Part shown: in pieces, positions 1-13,000 of the stretch
Numbering within the stretch: position 1 is the first letter of the stretch
Layout of the letters: every line of letters starts with the position of its first letter
NCBI RefSeq assembly: GCF_019393635.1
Contig: NC_057863.1
Coordinates: 3,212,334 to 3,276,333 of the forward strand
Direction: 5' to 3'
DNA: 64,000 bases
Source of the DNA: Dromiciops gliroides
Lineage: Eukaryota; Chordata; Mammalia; Microbiotheria; Microbiotheriidae
Notes under the pieces: generated by a model
Told to the model about the DNA's origin: nothing
The model's input: only the letters and a program-made list of their open reading frames with translations
Databases searched by the model: none
Translations under genes and position numbers: made by a program

Positions 1-1095
1 TCAGAGGTGCAGAATGAATTAAGCAGAGTGGACAGAGTGTGGCATTAGATTCAAGTCCCTTCCTCTGACCCAGAGGTTGCTGTATTGCTGACCTTCCCCG
101 GGGGTTCACTACCTTTACTCAATCCCACTCTCTGATGTTAGACGCATCCTTAAGTATCTGCAGAAATAATCAGGACCAGGGCCAGAGCCAAAGCGACTCC
201 ACACTCGAAGAGCATCTCCGTGTGTGATCTTGCCTCAACACTTGCTTTCTTCCTTTTCCTTCCTCAGAGCAGCAGCCAAATCGCCATCCCAGCGAGCCCA
301 GGGGCCACTCTCTGCCGTGAGGAGGATCCCTGTTAGGGTCGGGCTCTGAAGTGGACAACAATGCAAAGGCAGTCAGGTAGAACAAATGGGTTGAGGGCCC
401 TAGCTCAGTGACCCTATTGTCCCACCATGGTCAGCAGTTGCCTGTTGGGGACGCCCCCCAGCATCTGTGATTATGACCCTGGGAGTTCTCCAGCCAGTGC
501 CTGCTGGGCACCCACCACACCATGGCTTTCCTCATGTCTCCACTGATTCTGCCCTCACTCCAGCTTTGTTCCCAGGACCTCCTTGTTAACCAGCCAGCCT
601 GCTCCCATGGCAGCCTGCCCCAAGCCATGGGAACTTTGGGCTTTTGCCAGACTATGAGCTGCTTGAGATCAGGAGCTAACCAAGGTCTTTGGTGCTTAAT
701 AAATGCTGCCTGACTTAATTTGTTGTGGACTGTCATGTAAAATGACTAATAGAGTGACCGGGCAATGATAGAGAACTGAAGAAGAACTCGGCCACATCAT
801 AGATGCAGAATGAACACTGGAGCCATCTAGTCCAACTTCCTCATTTGACAGATGAAGAAACTGAGGTTCAGGGAGGTGCAAAGTCAGGATCCAAGCCCCT
901 GTGCAGACTCCAAATCTGCCACTTCCCCCCCCCCCCATAGATGTCACTGTGATTTCAGCTCATTATGTTCTGTGCTTGGAGATCTTCAGGTGAAACGAGT
1001 TCAACGTGCACCACAGGTGATGTCTTTGGAAGGCTTTTAACCATGTTTGCACCCTGCCCATGATGGCATCTCCAACCATTCTCTAGATGTACCAC
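1..1095. other. Intergenic, no gene seen
   Basis: Holds an L2-type 3' tail (about 640-720, 'cttaataaatgctgcctgac') and a CORE-SINE/MIR-like relic (about 800-905, 'cagatgaagaaactgagg'). Short open frames here have no recognisable protein. Confidence 0.5.
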
Positions 1096-1748
1096 TGTGA
1101 GAAAATTATTCATGATAGGGTGTTTGGGGGACACAGAGACCCCCCCCCCGACACATACACGGGGCCAGCTCAGTCAGGAGAATTTCAAAGAAAATGTAGA
1201 TCGACCTTCCTAACTAACTAAAGGAAGTTAACTAACTTAAGACCACCTTCAAGTCATGTCAATCAGTGCCAATTAGCTTGGATCAAGGTGGAGTGACCCA
1301 CCTCTACCTGAGACAGGTTAAAAACCCTGGAAAAGGGTCTCTCGATCTCTGGGCACGCTCTTTCTTCTCCCGTGTTGCTCTCTTCCTCTCCTCTATCCTA
1401 GGTATGTAGGACTTTCTAATCTTTACTAATATTTAATATGCTTTAATAAATGGGGGCAGTTAGGTGGCGCAGTGGATAGAGCACCAGCCCTGGAATCAGG
1501 AGAACCTGAGTTCAAATCCAGCCTCAGACACTTAACACTTACTAGCTGTGTGACCCTGGGCAAGTCACTTAACCCCAATTGCCTCACCAAAAAACAAACA
1601 AAATTGCTTAATGCCCAAAATTGGGCCTCTGATTGTTGTTATCTGCCAGTAGCCTCTGATTTCTAAGTAACAAATATATTATAAACCCCAGCTAAGTTCC
1701 CTAAAACTTGGGACAATTATAGGTCGACCCCATATAATTTTATTAACA
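1096..1748 (+). mobile_element. Solo LTR-like fossil of an endogenous retrovirus
   Basis: Begins TGTGAG and ends AACA, with near-matching 4-base flanks (ccac / ccag). It has a TTAAAA box near 1318, a CT-rich stretch and AATAAA at 1445-1450, in the order U3-R-U5. A SINE is inserted at 1452-1603. No internal retroviral genes are attached. Old; boundaries approximate. Confidence 0.4.
1452..1603 (+). mobile_element. tRNA-derived marsupial SINE (subfamily A)
   Basis: Full head, body and A-rich tail; carries the variant set gatagagca / ttaacac / ccccaattgcctca. Inserted in the LTR-like fossil. Confidence 0.85.
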
Positions 1749-3419
1749 CCAGTTAGAGTGAGGCCAGAGCCAAAGCCCAGCAGAGGCTGCCAGGGTCTGT
1801 TATCCTGACTCATCACTCCAGCAACTAGAACCAAGCAGGAATCTGAGGCAGGTTGGAGGGAAGAGCTTGAATCCATTCTCCAACTTCAGGATTCATACTG
1901 TCCCAAGGACCTCAGCCCTTTCCAGAACCCTAAACATCTCTCTTGTCTTGGAACACATTCTGGCTGGGAGGGAAAGGTGAGGCGTTCCACCTTGCTCTTT
2001 TCCTAGGAGATGCCAGGGATGAGAACACTTGGGTCTGGCCCTTTCCCTGGTGTGTATGTCGGGCTGTGGATCCCGGTACATTTGTTGGTAAGTCAGGGTT
2101 AATGTAGTAGTTTGGAGGTAAAAGTGGTAAGGAGCCCACAGAGGAAGAACACTCTCTAAATTAATGTCACAGAGGGGGATGTGGGGGCTTGGGCCCAAGA
2201 GCAGGCTGGTGGCAGGAAAGGCTCAGTCCTTGAGTTGAAACCACAGCAAGAGCTGACTTGCCCTGGGGGTGGATGCTACATCCTGTGGTGATGTAGAAAC
2301 AGTTGCCCAGTCATCAGCATAGAAGACCACAGATGCCTTTCAGTGCAGGGGCAAAGGACTCTGCTGCTCTTACTGTTTAGGCCAGGGAAGTCCCAGCCCT
2401 CTGCCACCAGAGATGACAGGGGCCCAGCCCAGGCTGCAGAAGAGCCTGGTATCTCTGGGCAAAGGGCTGCTGAGGTTGTCCCTTCATCCTGCTGGAGTCA
2501 CCGATGAGCTGGACCACTTAAGAGGCACTGTACCTAGCTGCCCTACCATCCCAAACCAACTGACGTCAGTTCTTGAGGCGGAAGACCTCAGGAGATAAGC
2601 ACTTGGGCATTTGTTCAGGCCCCCAGCCCCTTGGCTGCCTCCAACCTGGTTTCTCCCATTTCCACTCAACCAGCTTTTCTCCTGTTCTTCTTGCCCAACC
2701 TCAGTGAAGCTGTCAAGGGAAGATGTTTGGCCTCTGGGCCCCCTAACGGCTTCCTCCTGTGCTCTTCCTCCTCACCTGGCCCCCAGGCTCTAGCCTGGCT
2801 GCTCCAGACCCCCCTACAAGGAAGCTTTTCTATGTGCCAGGCACTGGCTTGCAGAGGAGGAGGGGGGTGCAGGGGCGAGTCGGAGTGTCCAAGGACACAC
2901 AAAATGGCCAGGCTTTGCTGGAGATGAGCTCGCTCTCTTGCTAATGTTGCTACCTACTGGAGTTCCGATTCCAGTGTTGTCACTATAGAACAACGAGGAG
3001 AACGTTATTGTGTCAGTGCATTGTTACAACATGCCAACAATCAGTACAACATTCTAACAAGTAGCACAGCAGTCTGCTATTGCTCCCTTCTAAAGAGTCT
3101 TCTCTAACCACAACACTATGAATTGGAGGAATTCTAACAGCTGTATCAAGTGATGGTAAACAAACAGATACCAAGTAGTTAAAGTCCAGAGGGGAGGGAT
3201 GGGCAGAGATCAGGAAAGCTCCCAGTTACTAACCAGACCAAAGCAGTAGGAACTCAGGGTGCCCCACCTCCCAGCTAGCCTGGGAAAGGAAACAGAGACC
3301 TACCTGAGTGAGAATCCTAGATCCAGTACTTAGTAGAGATTACACCCACCTCACAAGGACTCAGTTAACTGGCTAACCCCCAGCTCTTACCTACCTTTTA
3401 AAAAGCATTAAAAAATGCT

Positions 3420-3423
<4 letters not shown>
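1749..3423. other. Intergenic, no gene or clear repeat seen
   Basis: Open frames of 60-100 codons on both strands around 1890-2930 overlap each other in several frames and show no known motif. Confidence 0.5.

Positions 3424-3455
<32 letters not shown>
3424..3455. repeat. (CA)n microsatellite
   Basis: An uninterrupted run of about 16 CA units. Confidence 0.95.
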
Positions 3456-3460
<5 letters not shown>

Positions 3461-3517
3461 TACAAAGTGAATAAGGTGTTTGGGATGCAGGGAAATCAAG
3501 AGAGGCTTCATATAGAG

Positions 3518-3682
3518 CAGGGCTTCTTAAACTTTGTCCACCTGAGAAATCTTTATGTGATCCCAGCCTTATAGGTATATAAACTAGGGATACAGAATCT
3601 TTTACTGTCGCCATTTTTTTGTTCAAACCTGACATTCAGTTGACTCCATTTGGGGTTGGGACCCACAGTCTAAGAAGCTTTG
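3518..3682. mobile_element. hAT-type miniature inverted-repeat element
   Basis: Terminal inverted repeats CAGGGCTTCTTAAAC and GTCTAAGAAGCTTTG pair at 12 of 15 positions. The flanks atatagag / atgtagaa match at 6 of 8, as expected of the 8-base duplications hAT (Charlie-like) elements make. Non-coding, 165 bases. Confidence 0.75.
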
Positions 3683-4435
3683 ATGTAGAAGATGGTGTCC
3701 AAGCGGCATTTTCCCGAAGGAGAGAGTACATTGTAGTCATGAAGGATCTCAGTGCAAAGCATGGAGATGGGAGAGGTGTCGTGTGCCAAGAACAGAGCTC
3801 CTGCAGTCAGTACTTCAGGCTTTACCTGACTGAAGGAGGGCAAGGCCTGGGGAAGAGATGAAGGGGAGGGACCGGAAGCAGCCTGAACGAGATCACAGAA
3901 GTGGGAACTGAAAGACTGGAAGTGTGGGAAGGGCAGCTCTGCTTGGCCATCCTCGACAGACCCCCCTACCCCACTATTCATGGAAACAACAGGCGTGAGC
4001 CATGGGAGGGAGGAACAGCTAAGAAACACCAGCCCACGGGCGCACTTGAGTCTTGCAAATAGCTTTCCAGTCTGGGTAAATTTAGAAATACCAGTTATTC
4101 CACACTCTACAATGAGATATTGCATTGTATTCAGATCTTGTGGTCTGAACAGTGGTGTGAGCCCAAGCCCAGGCCCAAAGCCATCAGTGTACTCACAGGT
4201 ACAGCACCAGATGTAGGTGTGGCTAGGAGCTCAGGATCAGCAGTGTTCACAAATGAGGGTGTCAGCCCCTACCTTGGGGGCTCTCTCACACTAAGCCAAA
4301 GGGGCAGCCTAAGCTGGGCATCTCTCAGGGTCCTCCCTACCTCCCCACTGAGTGGCCACAGCATTGTTTCTTACTTTGAATTCCAAAGTCCTACTTTTTG
4401 ACTAGCTGTCAAAAGTGAGGTCTCATTCCTCCAAA

Positions 4436-5170
4436 AGAGAAAAAGACCTATTTGTACAAAAATATTTCTAGCAGCTCTTTTTTGTGGTGGCTAAGAACTG
4501 GAAATCAGGGGCAGCTAGGTGGCACAGTGGATAAAGCACTGGCCCTGGAGTCAGGAGGACCTGAGTTCAAATTCGACCTCAGACACTTGACACTTACTAG
4601 CTGTGTGACCCTGGGCAAGTCACTTAACCTTCATTGCCCCACCAAAAAAAAAAAAAGGAATTAGAAATCAAAGGAATGCCCATCCATTGGGGAATGGCTA
4701 AACAAGCTGTGACATATGATGGTGATGGAATATTATTGTGCTCTAAGAAATGACCAGCAGGAGGACTTCAGAAAGGCCTGGAAAGACTTGTATGAACTGA
4801 TGTCTAGTGAAGTGAGCAGAACCAGGAGAACTTTGTGCACAGAGATAGCCATATTGTTGGATGAAGAACTGTGACTGACTGAACTACTCTCAACAATACA
4901 ATGATTCAAAACAATCCCAAAGGACTCATGATGAAGGATACTATGTACTTCCAAAGAAAGACCTGATATTGATTGAACACTGTTTTTCACTTTGATCTTT
5001 TTCTTTTATTCAAGTGTTCTTGTACAAAATGACTAATGTGGTGATGTTTGACATAATCACAGATGGATAACCCATATCTGATTGCTTCCCACCTCAGGGA
5101 GGGGGCAGGGGAGGGTGGGAAGGAGGGATAAAAATTGGAACTCAAAGCTATAAATAAAAATGTTTATTAC
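4436..5170 (+). mobile_element. Truncated L1 3' end, split by a SINE
   Basis: The parts on either side of 4508-4656 are continuous marsupial L1 3'-terminal sequence (caaaaatatttctagcagct, then attggggaatggctaaacaa, gtgagcagaaccaggagaac), ending in an A-rich tail. Non-coding relic of the ORF2 end and 3' UTR. Confidence 0.75.
4508..4656 (+). mobile_element. tRNA-derived marsupial SINE (subfamily B) inside L1
   Basis: Carries gataaagca / ttgacac / cattgcccc and ends in a 13-base A-run. Flanked by similar copies of 'gaa(ct/tt)(g/a)gaaatca', the remains of its target-site duplication. Confidence 0.85.
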
Positions 5171-6439
5171 AAGAACAAAGAAGTGAGGTCTCAACTCCTC
5201 GGAGGTCTTCAGCCAAAGTTGGGGGACTGCTCCTCGGCGATGTTGCCCCAGGGAGTTCACAAGCCGGTTAGATCGGTGGGTCTCTCAGAAGTGCTCCCGG
5301 GGATAGTAAGCTGTTCATGAGGAATCACCCATTGGTCAGACTGTCAGTAAACAAACTGCACTTTGGGGAAGGAGAAAGGCAAGTCAGCAGTTTAAGCCAC
5401 GGGCAGTTTGTGCACCAGATCCAATATCAATAGTTATGTTTGTTCTTTCTTGAAGAAGATCGTGCCATCGGGAGGTGACGTCCTAACTTGCAGGATCGGA
5501 TTTAAGTGAGGCAGGGCCATGCAAGGTCACCAGCCTCACTCTCTCCTTCAGAGCCGTCTGGGTCCAGTGACAAGATAGATATCAGGACAACTGGCGATGG
5601 CCCCAGGTGTGTGAGGCCGCGGGGTGAAGTGACCTGCCCAGGTGGATAGTCTGCTTCCCCGGGAGTCCTTGGGGATTGTCTTGGATCGCTGCATTGCTGG
5701 AAATAGTTGAGTCCTTCCCAGTTCTTCATCCAACAGTGTGGCTGTCTGTGTGCAACCTTCTCCGGGTCCTGCTCACTTCCCTATGCAGTCCCCGTACAGC
5801 CCCCAAGACTGGAATTCTCTCCCACTCAATCTCTGCCTTTTACGCTCCCCTGCTTTCCTTCAAGCCTCAAACGACAACAAGTCGGACTTCATGCAAGCTT
5901 GCCAGGTCTGCAAAACATCTCACCAATAGGATCGACCCCATTGGAGCGTCACGGCGTCCCTGGGAGGAGACACTGTCATTATATACACAGAGGAGGAGAC
6001 GAGGCAAACAGTTCAAGAAGTTACTCAGGGTCCCCGGCTCAGACGTGTCCGACGCTGGATTTGAACTCAGGTCTTCCTGACTGCAAGAGGCCTCCTCATT
6101 GCTAGTGCCTTCCGGCTAAGATTCCCTTGCATTTGGCACCGTCTGCCTGTTCTCTGCCCCTCCAGGGTGGGGACCGTGTTTCTATATTATCCGCACTGAG
6201 TGCGGGGAAACACTGAACAGATGCTTGTTGACTGACTGACTGACCCCTCTGGGCCTCAGTTTCCTTATTGGTGAATTTTACGGGGGGGGGGGGAAGGGGG
6301 AGGGCGGGGGGGGGATAGTGTCCCAACAAAGGGCAGGCCGGGCGTGATGACGTCCTGAATCATTTTGTATTTTTAATCATTGGGAGTCATTTTAAAATCA
6401 TCGCCTTTTCTTCATTGTATTATTCAGTTGACGTTTTGA
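5171..6439. other. Intergenic flank of LSG1 with old SINE relics
   Basis: About 5440-5680 looks like a marsupial SINE ('gagccgtctgggtccagtga') whose name I cannot fix. About 5970-6115 is MIR-like ('ggatttgaactcaggtcttc') and 6204-6240 an L2-type tail. G-runs lie at 6283-6315. No gene. Confidence 0.5.
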
Positions 6440-6947
6440 CGGGAATGTCATTGAACGTCATTGGAGGGATGAGACAACGCGAGAGTTTCACCCCCACTTC
6501 CCGGCTGGGAAAACGGAATCGCAGTCACGTGGCCGAGGATGCACGCTCCTGCCACGCCTCCTTCGGGCTCCTCCCCTTCCGTCCGACGGACCTTCTGGGC
6601 GGTCCCCTCTTGTCCGTCGCTCAGGTTTCTCCCCGGACGCTTCCGGCTGCGCACCACGCGGACTGTACCACTGCGCCTCAGACGTCTAGGCGGACGGGTC
6701 CATAGTCGCGGTGACTCCTCAGGGAGTGACTGACGCCATGTGGCCAGGGCCACGTCGGTGAGGGTGGAAAGGCGCTGGCGGCTCCGCGGCTCTGCCCCGT
6801 TCTGATCCCCCCCCCATTTCCTTTCCGCTTGGACTCTTCCTCGGGTGAGCGCTTCCGCCGACTGCCGCGCACGCGCAGAAGAGCCTCCGGAGCGGCGCGG
6901 CGAGGAGCCGGTGGCACCGAGTCTCTCTGGGCTCCTGCGGGGCGGAC

Positions 6948-7058
6948 ATGGGTCGGAAGCGGGTGCCGGGCGGCGGCGGGGGCGGGGCCGGCTTGGGTCG
7001 GGCCCTCATCAAGGAGCGGAACCTGCAGAACCGGAGCCAGCGGCGGCGAGACACGTGG
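6948..7058 (+). CDS. LSG1: LSG1 exon 1, residues 1-37
   Basis: Begins with ATG and reads MGRKRVPGG then a Gly run, then LGRALIKERNLQNRS. It ends at TGG followed by a GTGAGC donor, phase 0. It lies inside the CpG island. The N-terminal 'MGR..' and 'LGRAL' match the start of mammalian LSG1; the Gly run is longer than I recall for human. Confidence 0.95.
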
Positions 7059-10000
7059 GTGAGCTTGGAGAGCCTCCTCCCCGTGGGGGGCGGGCAGGGT
7101 GAGCCCGGGGCGGGATTCGAACCCAGGGCCCGAAGGCAGCGGCGCGTTACAGGCCCGCCCGAGGCCCCCAGGGGCGCCTCCTGAGTGTGGGGGTCCCCAC
7201 GCGTGTCGGGCCGTGGGCTCTGACGTGGGGTTCCCTCTCCCCCAGCTGCACACGAAGGAGCTGGACGACGGCGGCCCCTGGGGCCGCTCGGACCCACGCT
7301 GCTCCGTGACCGAGCCCACGGCCCTCGAGGAGTTCCTGGCCACGGCCGAGCTGGCGGGCACCGAGTTCGTGGCGGGTACGTGCAAGTAGGAGGCGCCGAC
7401 TGTGTGCAGGGGGAGGGCCGGGGAGGGGGGCGGGCCCGGAGCCCGTTACCCACTCGTGACCCCCCTTCCCCCCGCGAGCAGAGAAGCTGAACGTCCACTT
7501 CGTGCCCCCCGAGGCCAGGACCGGCCTCTTGTCCCCCGAGGAGAAGCGGCGGCTGCGGGAGCGGCACGAGGAGCTCCGGGGGGCGCTGCGGATCCCCCGC
7601 AGGTGAGGGGGCGGGGCGGGGGCGCCCCTCCCTGAGTCCCCTGCTCCTCCCCCTCCCTGAGTCCCTGCTCCCCCTCCCTCCTCCCCCTCCCTGTGTCCCC
7701 TGCTCCTCCTCCCCCTCCCTGAGTCCCCTGCTCCCCCTCCCTCCTCCCCCTCCCTGTGTCCCCTGCTCCTCCTCCCCCTCCCTGTGTCCCCTGCTCCCCC
7801 TCCCTCCCCCCTCCCTGTGTCCCCTGCTCCTCCTCCCCCTCCCTGTGTCCCCTGCTCCTCCCCCTCCCTCCTCCCCCTCCCTGAGTCCCCTGCTCCCCCT
7901 CCCTCCCCCCCCTCCCTGTGTCCCCTGCTCCTCCTCCCTCCTCCCCCTCCCTGTGTCCCCTGCTCCTCCCCCTCCCTCCTCCCCCTCCCTCCTCCCCCTC
8001 CCTGAGTCCCCTGCTCCTCCCCCTCCCTCCTCCCCCTCTCTGTGTCCCCTGCTCCTCCTCTCCCTCCCTGTGTCCCCTGCTCCTCCCCCTCCCTTCTCCC
8101 CCTCCCTGAGTCCCCTGCTCCCCCTCCCTCCTCCCCCTCCCTGAGTCCCCTGCTCCTCCTCCCCCTCCCTGTGTCCCCTGCTCCTCCTCCCTCCTCCCCC
8201 TCCCTGAGTCCCCTGCTCCTCCCCCTCCCTGTGTCCCCTGCTCCTCCTCCCTCCTCCCCCTCCCTGTGTCCCATGCTCCTCCCCCTCCCTCCTCCCCCTC
8301 CCTGAGTCCCCTGCTCCTCCCCCTCCCTCCTCCCCCTCCCTGTGTCCCCTGCTCCTCCTCTCCCTCTCTGTGTCCCCTGCTCCTCCTCTCCCTCCCTGTG
8401 TCCCCTGCTCCTCCCCCTCCCTCCTCCCCCTCCCTCCTCCCCCTCCCTGTGTCCCCTGCTCCTCCTCTCCCTCCCTGTGTCCCCTGCTCCTCCCCCTCCC
8501 TTCTCCCCCTCCCTGAGTCCCCTGCTCCCCCTCCCTCCTCCCCCTCCCTGAGTCCCCTGCTCCTCCCCCTCCCTCCTCCCCCTCCCTGTGTCCCCTGCTC
8601 CCCCTCCCTCCTCCCCCTCCCTGAGTCCCCTGCTCCTCCCCCTCCCTCCTCCCCCTCCCTGTGTCCCCTGCTCCCCCTCCCTCCCCCTCCCTGAGTCCCC
8701 TGCTCCTCCCCCTCCCTGAGTCCCTGCTCCCCCTCCCTCCTCCCCCTCCCTGTGTCCCCTCCTCCCCCTCCCTCTTCTCCCCTCCCTGTATCCTCTCCTC
8801 CCCCCTCCCTGTGTCCCCTCCTCCCCCCTCCCTGTGTCCCCTCCTCCCCCTCCCTCTTCTCCCCTCCCTGTATCCTCTCCTCTCCCCTCCCTGTGTCCCC
8901 TCCTCCCCCTCCCTCTTCTCCCTTCCCTGTGTCCCCTCCTCCCCCCTCCCTGTGTCCCCTCCTCCCCCTCCCTGTGTCCCCTGCTCCCCCCTCCTGTATC
9001 CCCTGCTCCCCCTCCCTCCTCCCCCTCCCTGTATCTCCTCCTCCCCACCCCTTCTCCATATCCCTCACTCCCCCCATCCCTCCCACCCTGCCCCTACATC
9101 TCACCCAATCCCCCCCAACAGGCCCCCCTGGGACAAGGGCACCAGCGCCGAGCGGCTCCAGGCGGCAGAGCGGGAGAACTTTCTGGAGTGGAGGCGCCAG
9201 CTTGGGCGGTGAGTGGGGGCGGGGGGGCACCTGGGGCTGCAGCTGAGAAGCCCCCCCAGCTCCTTTTCAAGCAGCTGCAGAGCCCCCCAAAAGGCACTGG
9301 GTCCTGGGGGGGGGTTCCTGCAGTCCCATATTCCACCCCCCTCCCCCCCAGGCTTTTCTGTGTCCAGAAGATGAGGCCTCCAGGAGCCCTGGGTCTGCAG
9401 GGCCCGGGTCTGAGCTGGCCACTTGTGCCCCCCACTCCCTTCTGGTGGGGCCCCTCCCCATGCTCACCTCCTTTTTGAAAGCCAGGCTGGAAGAGGAGCA
9501 GAACCTCATCCTGACGCCCTTTGAAAGGAACTTGGACTTTTGGCGGCAGCTGTGGCGGGTCATCGAGAGAAGGTAAGCTGGGGGTCACAGCTGTCACAGG
9601 CGGAGGGGGCTGGGTCCTGGCTCCCCCGGGGATCAGGGCCGGGCCTTCATTTTCTGACTTGCGTCCCTAGCACGGAGCCCGGCTGGTGGACAGTGGAGAC
9701 TGGAGGGGCCGTCCCAGGCCTCTTTCCCAGCTCGGCACCATGGCACGTCTGAGCCCCAACCCCTCCTCCCTTGCCCATCCCTTGGCATCCCTTGGTCTGC
9801 ATCCTCCCTCTTCTAGGGCAGGGACTGTCTTGTGTCCTCGTCCCTAGCCCAGGGCCTGGCACGGGATGAATGCTTGTTGACTGATTGACTGTGATGAAGA
9901 CCCCAGTGTGAAGGGCATCCCTGCTGTCTCTGAGTCCAGGTGTGGGTTTGTGTCGTGCCGACAGCTCCATCTTTTCCCTGGAGTGTGGACGGACACCTCT

Positions 10001-13000
10001 GGAGCCAAGGGCTGGTCGGTGACCAGACCACCGAGCCATCCGGCCTCATGTGGACCCTGGGCCCAAGGGGAGCCAGGCAGCCCAAGCCTTGGGCCCTTTC
10101 CCAGGGTCGTTGTGACAGATGTCTGTCGGAGGGTTTTGTCGCGAAGCTTTGAAGTCGACTTGGTCACGTGCCCTGGTCAGTATTTGCACGGTGGACAGCA
10201 CAGGAAGAGGGTTGGATTCTTGGGAGCCTCAGGAAACTTCCAGCCTGGCCACCGGCTGCCTCCTGGAGGGAGGTGTGGGAAAGCTCCCTGGATTCAGAGG
10301 AATGCGAGAGACCTGGGTTCAAATGCTCCCTGACCTTGGGCTGCGCTGCTTTCCTGAGGCCACCTCCAGAACACCCAGGGTGAAAATTGTGCCAAGGAAG
10401 GTGTAGCCGAGAGACTGGAACTACTGGAACTTTCCCATCCCCTTCTCGGCCACAGATCGTCACCAAAATAGCGAATGGATGCGCTGGAGGCCGTGAGACA
10501 TAGGCCGTCGGCACGTTCGTCTCCTTCTGCCACCTTCATTTCTCAGCCTGGTCTCTGGAGAGATGCCTGGGGCGGGGCGCTAACCTTTTAGTAATAGGAA
10601 GGCGAGCATTTCTCTGTCTCCTGCTGTGTACCGCGCACTGTGTGAGCGCCTTATGGTTACCATCTCACTTGTCCCTCACAACAACCCCAGCTAGTCAGTG
10701 CTCTTGTCATCCAGATATGGGGAAGTGACTTAGCCAGGGTCACCCAGCCTGGCTCCAGGCCTGGGGCTCTGCGCAGGGGCACCCCCTAGTGGCCCTCATG
10801 GAGCTCTTCAGCAGAGGCCGTACCCTGGCTCCCCAGCTCTGTCCCAGCTGAGATGCCCTTTGTGGCTCCTCCAGCCCTGGGCCCTGCTCTTTATAGAGGC
10901 CTGGGCAGAGACTGAACTGTCCGGCCGTGGGCCAAGGAATCCTGAGATGCCTCGTTCCTCCCTTGGGGCGTCACCACCTATAATAAAGAAGAAAAATGTG
11001 CGTGCCCTGCTCTGGCCCCATGGGCCTCATCTTCCTGGAGGCAGCGAGACTCGCCAAGATGATGCCCGGGGGCGGGGAGGGGGGGTTCTGATCCTTTCCC
11101 CAGTCAGTGGGTGCCCACCCTGGCTGCTGCTCACTGCAGATGCTCTGGCGTGTATGGCCCTTGACCTCCTGAGCCTCTGCCCACAGTGGACTCGGGGCAC
11201 CCCTGTGGCCGGCCTTTCCCTCCAGGCTGATGAGCCCCATCTTTCAGGGTGAGACCAGCATTTGTCCTGCTCCCGGTGCTCGGTGCCTTCTTTCATGGGG
11301 CTGTTGAAGCCCGTTGTAATTCTTTTGAGGGTTCTTGGTCTCCCCTGGGGCAGCGAGGGGGCACCACAGTGCACAGAGTGCTAGACCTGGGGTCAAGAGG
11401 ACCTGCATTCAAATCTAGCCCCAGACACTCTGGCTGTGTGACCCTGGGCAAGTCACTTCACCCTGTCTGCCTCAGTTCCCTCATCTGTAAAAGAGCTGGC
11501 AAACCACCCCCGGATCTCCGCCAAGAAAACCCCCCAAATGGGTTCACGTATAATCAGACACAAGTGAGCAAAGGCTGAACGACAGGTCTCTGACCACCTC
11601 CCTGCCGGGCATTGGCCCCTGGCGCTCTGCCTGTTAGCTGGGGCAGGCCTTGGCTGGCTGGCAGACAGACTTATCAGGAAGGTTTGATGCAAGGACCCCC
11701 GCCCCACCAGGCGTCAGTCCTTCCTTTCTTGGGAAATTTCCTGGAACCTCACGGGAGGTTCTCAGGGCGGCGCTTGCTCTCAGGGATCACGAGCTGAAAA
11801 GGCGGGTAAAGTGGCTTGTGAGCATTGAAGCGGAAGCCGCTTCCACGTCACGCCCCGAGATGGCAGGCCTGGTGCTCAGTGGGCAAGGGTCCCAGACGCG
11901 CTCTGACAGCCCCCCGCGAGTGTGGGCTCCAGGCGGTCACCGTCATTCGTTTGCTTGTCTTCCAGTGACATCGTTGTTCAGATAGTGGACGCCCGCAACC
12001 CCCTGCTGTTCCGATGTGAGGACCTGGTGAGTTTGGCCGGCAGGGGGCTTGCTATGCCAGGGGCTTGGGGCCCTTCTTGGCCATCCGGCAGAATTCCCAG
12101 TGATGCATAGTATTCTGGGCCTAGCCCAGGACTGCTCCCTTTGTCCAGGCTGGGGTTGTTGGGGCAGGTGGGCTCCCCTCTTCAGTCCAGACACTGCGCG
12201 GTAAGGATGAAGATGCCGCAGGGGAGGCGGGGTAGGTGTTTGCCTCATTCCTCGGAGTCGGAAGGTGCCTTCGATGCCTTGCTTCCTCCAGACGAGCTCT
12301 GTTTTCCTAGGAGCGCTACGTGAAAGAAGTCAGCAGAGACAAGGAAAACGTGATTTTGGTCAACAAGGCTGACATGTTGACCGAGGAGCAGCGGGGGGCC
12401 TGGGCCCGATTCTTTGAGCAAGAAAACGTGAAAGTGATTTTCTGGTCCGCTCTGGCCGAAGGCCTCCGGCTGAGCACGAGACCCCAGGTAGCGCGGGCTC
12501 CTCCCCCTGCTGCCCAGGTGGCCCATGAGGGTGGTGACTGCCTCTGTCCGCATTTAGGGTCCCTGCCCGAGGGGAGGCAGCAGCTGAGCTCTCTGTGCCC
12601 CAGAGAGACTGCTTGTGGCTGTGACTCGTAGGGGAGGGGGGTGCGGGAAGTCGTGAGAGGAACGTGCAGGGGCCGGGCTGAGGGCTACAAGCAAAGGCAA
12701 AGACTCGGCTCTCCTTGGGCACGAGCTCTTTTGGCTCCTCTTTAAGCAAAGAAATGTTTAACAAAGCGGGGTTGGCAGACATGGAGTAGATGGGAGAGAA
12801 GGCAGGATGAGCTGGTGGCACCAGGGGGACCCGAGTTCAAACTCTGCCTCAGACACTTGTGTGTGTGTGCATGTACACACACCCCTGTCCCTTCCCTGTT
12901 CCCCCCACCCCCTTTTGACATTTTACCCCTTCGTCTTTCCAGTCCCCCTCAGATGGGGAATCTTAACCGGTTTCCACTTAAGAACTGGTGGTGTCTTTGT

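Larger units (their letters stand above)
6440..7630 (+). promoter_or_regulatory. LSG1 CpG-island promoter
   Basis: CpG density rises sharply from about 6440, stays high through exons 1-3 and drops in intron 3. No TATA box is evident, as usual for housekeeping genes. An E-box CACGTG (TCACGTGG, about 6525-6532) and a second ACGT core near 6750 lie upstream of the ATG. The transcription start is not fixed by the sequence. Confidence 0.75.

Noticed and set aside
7147-9230. Minus-strand open frames of 633 and 594 codons, rich in Gly/Arg/Glu
   Set aside because: They are translations of the C-rich minisatellite, whose repeat unit contains no stop codon in any frame; the matching plus-strand Pro/Ser/Leu frames are equally artefactual.
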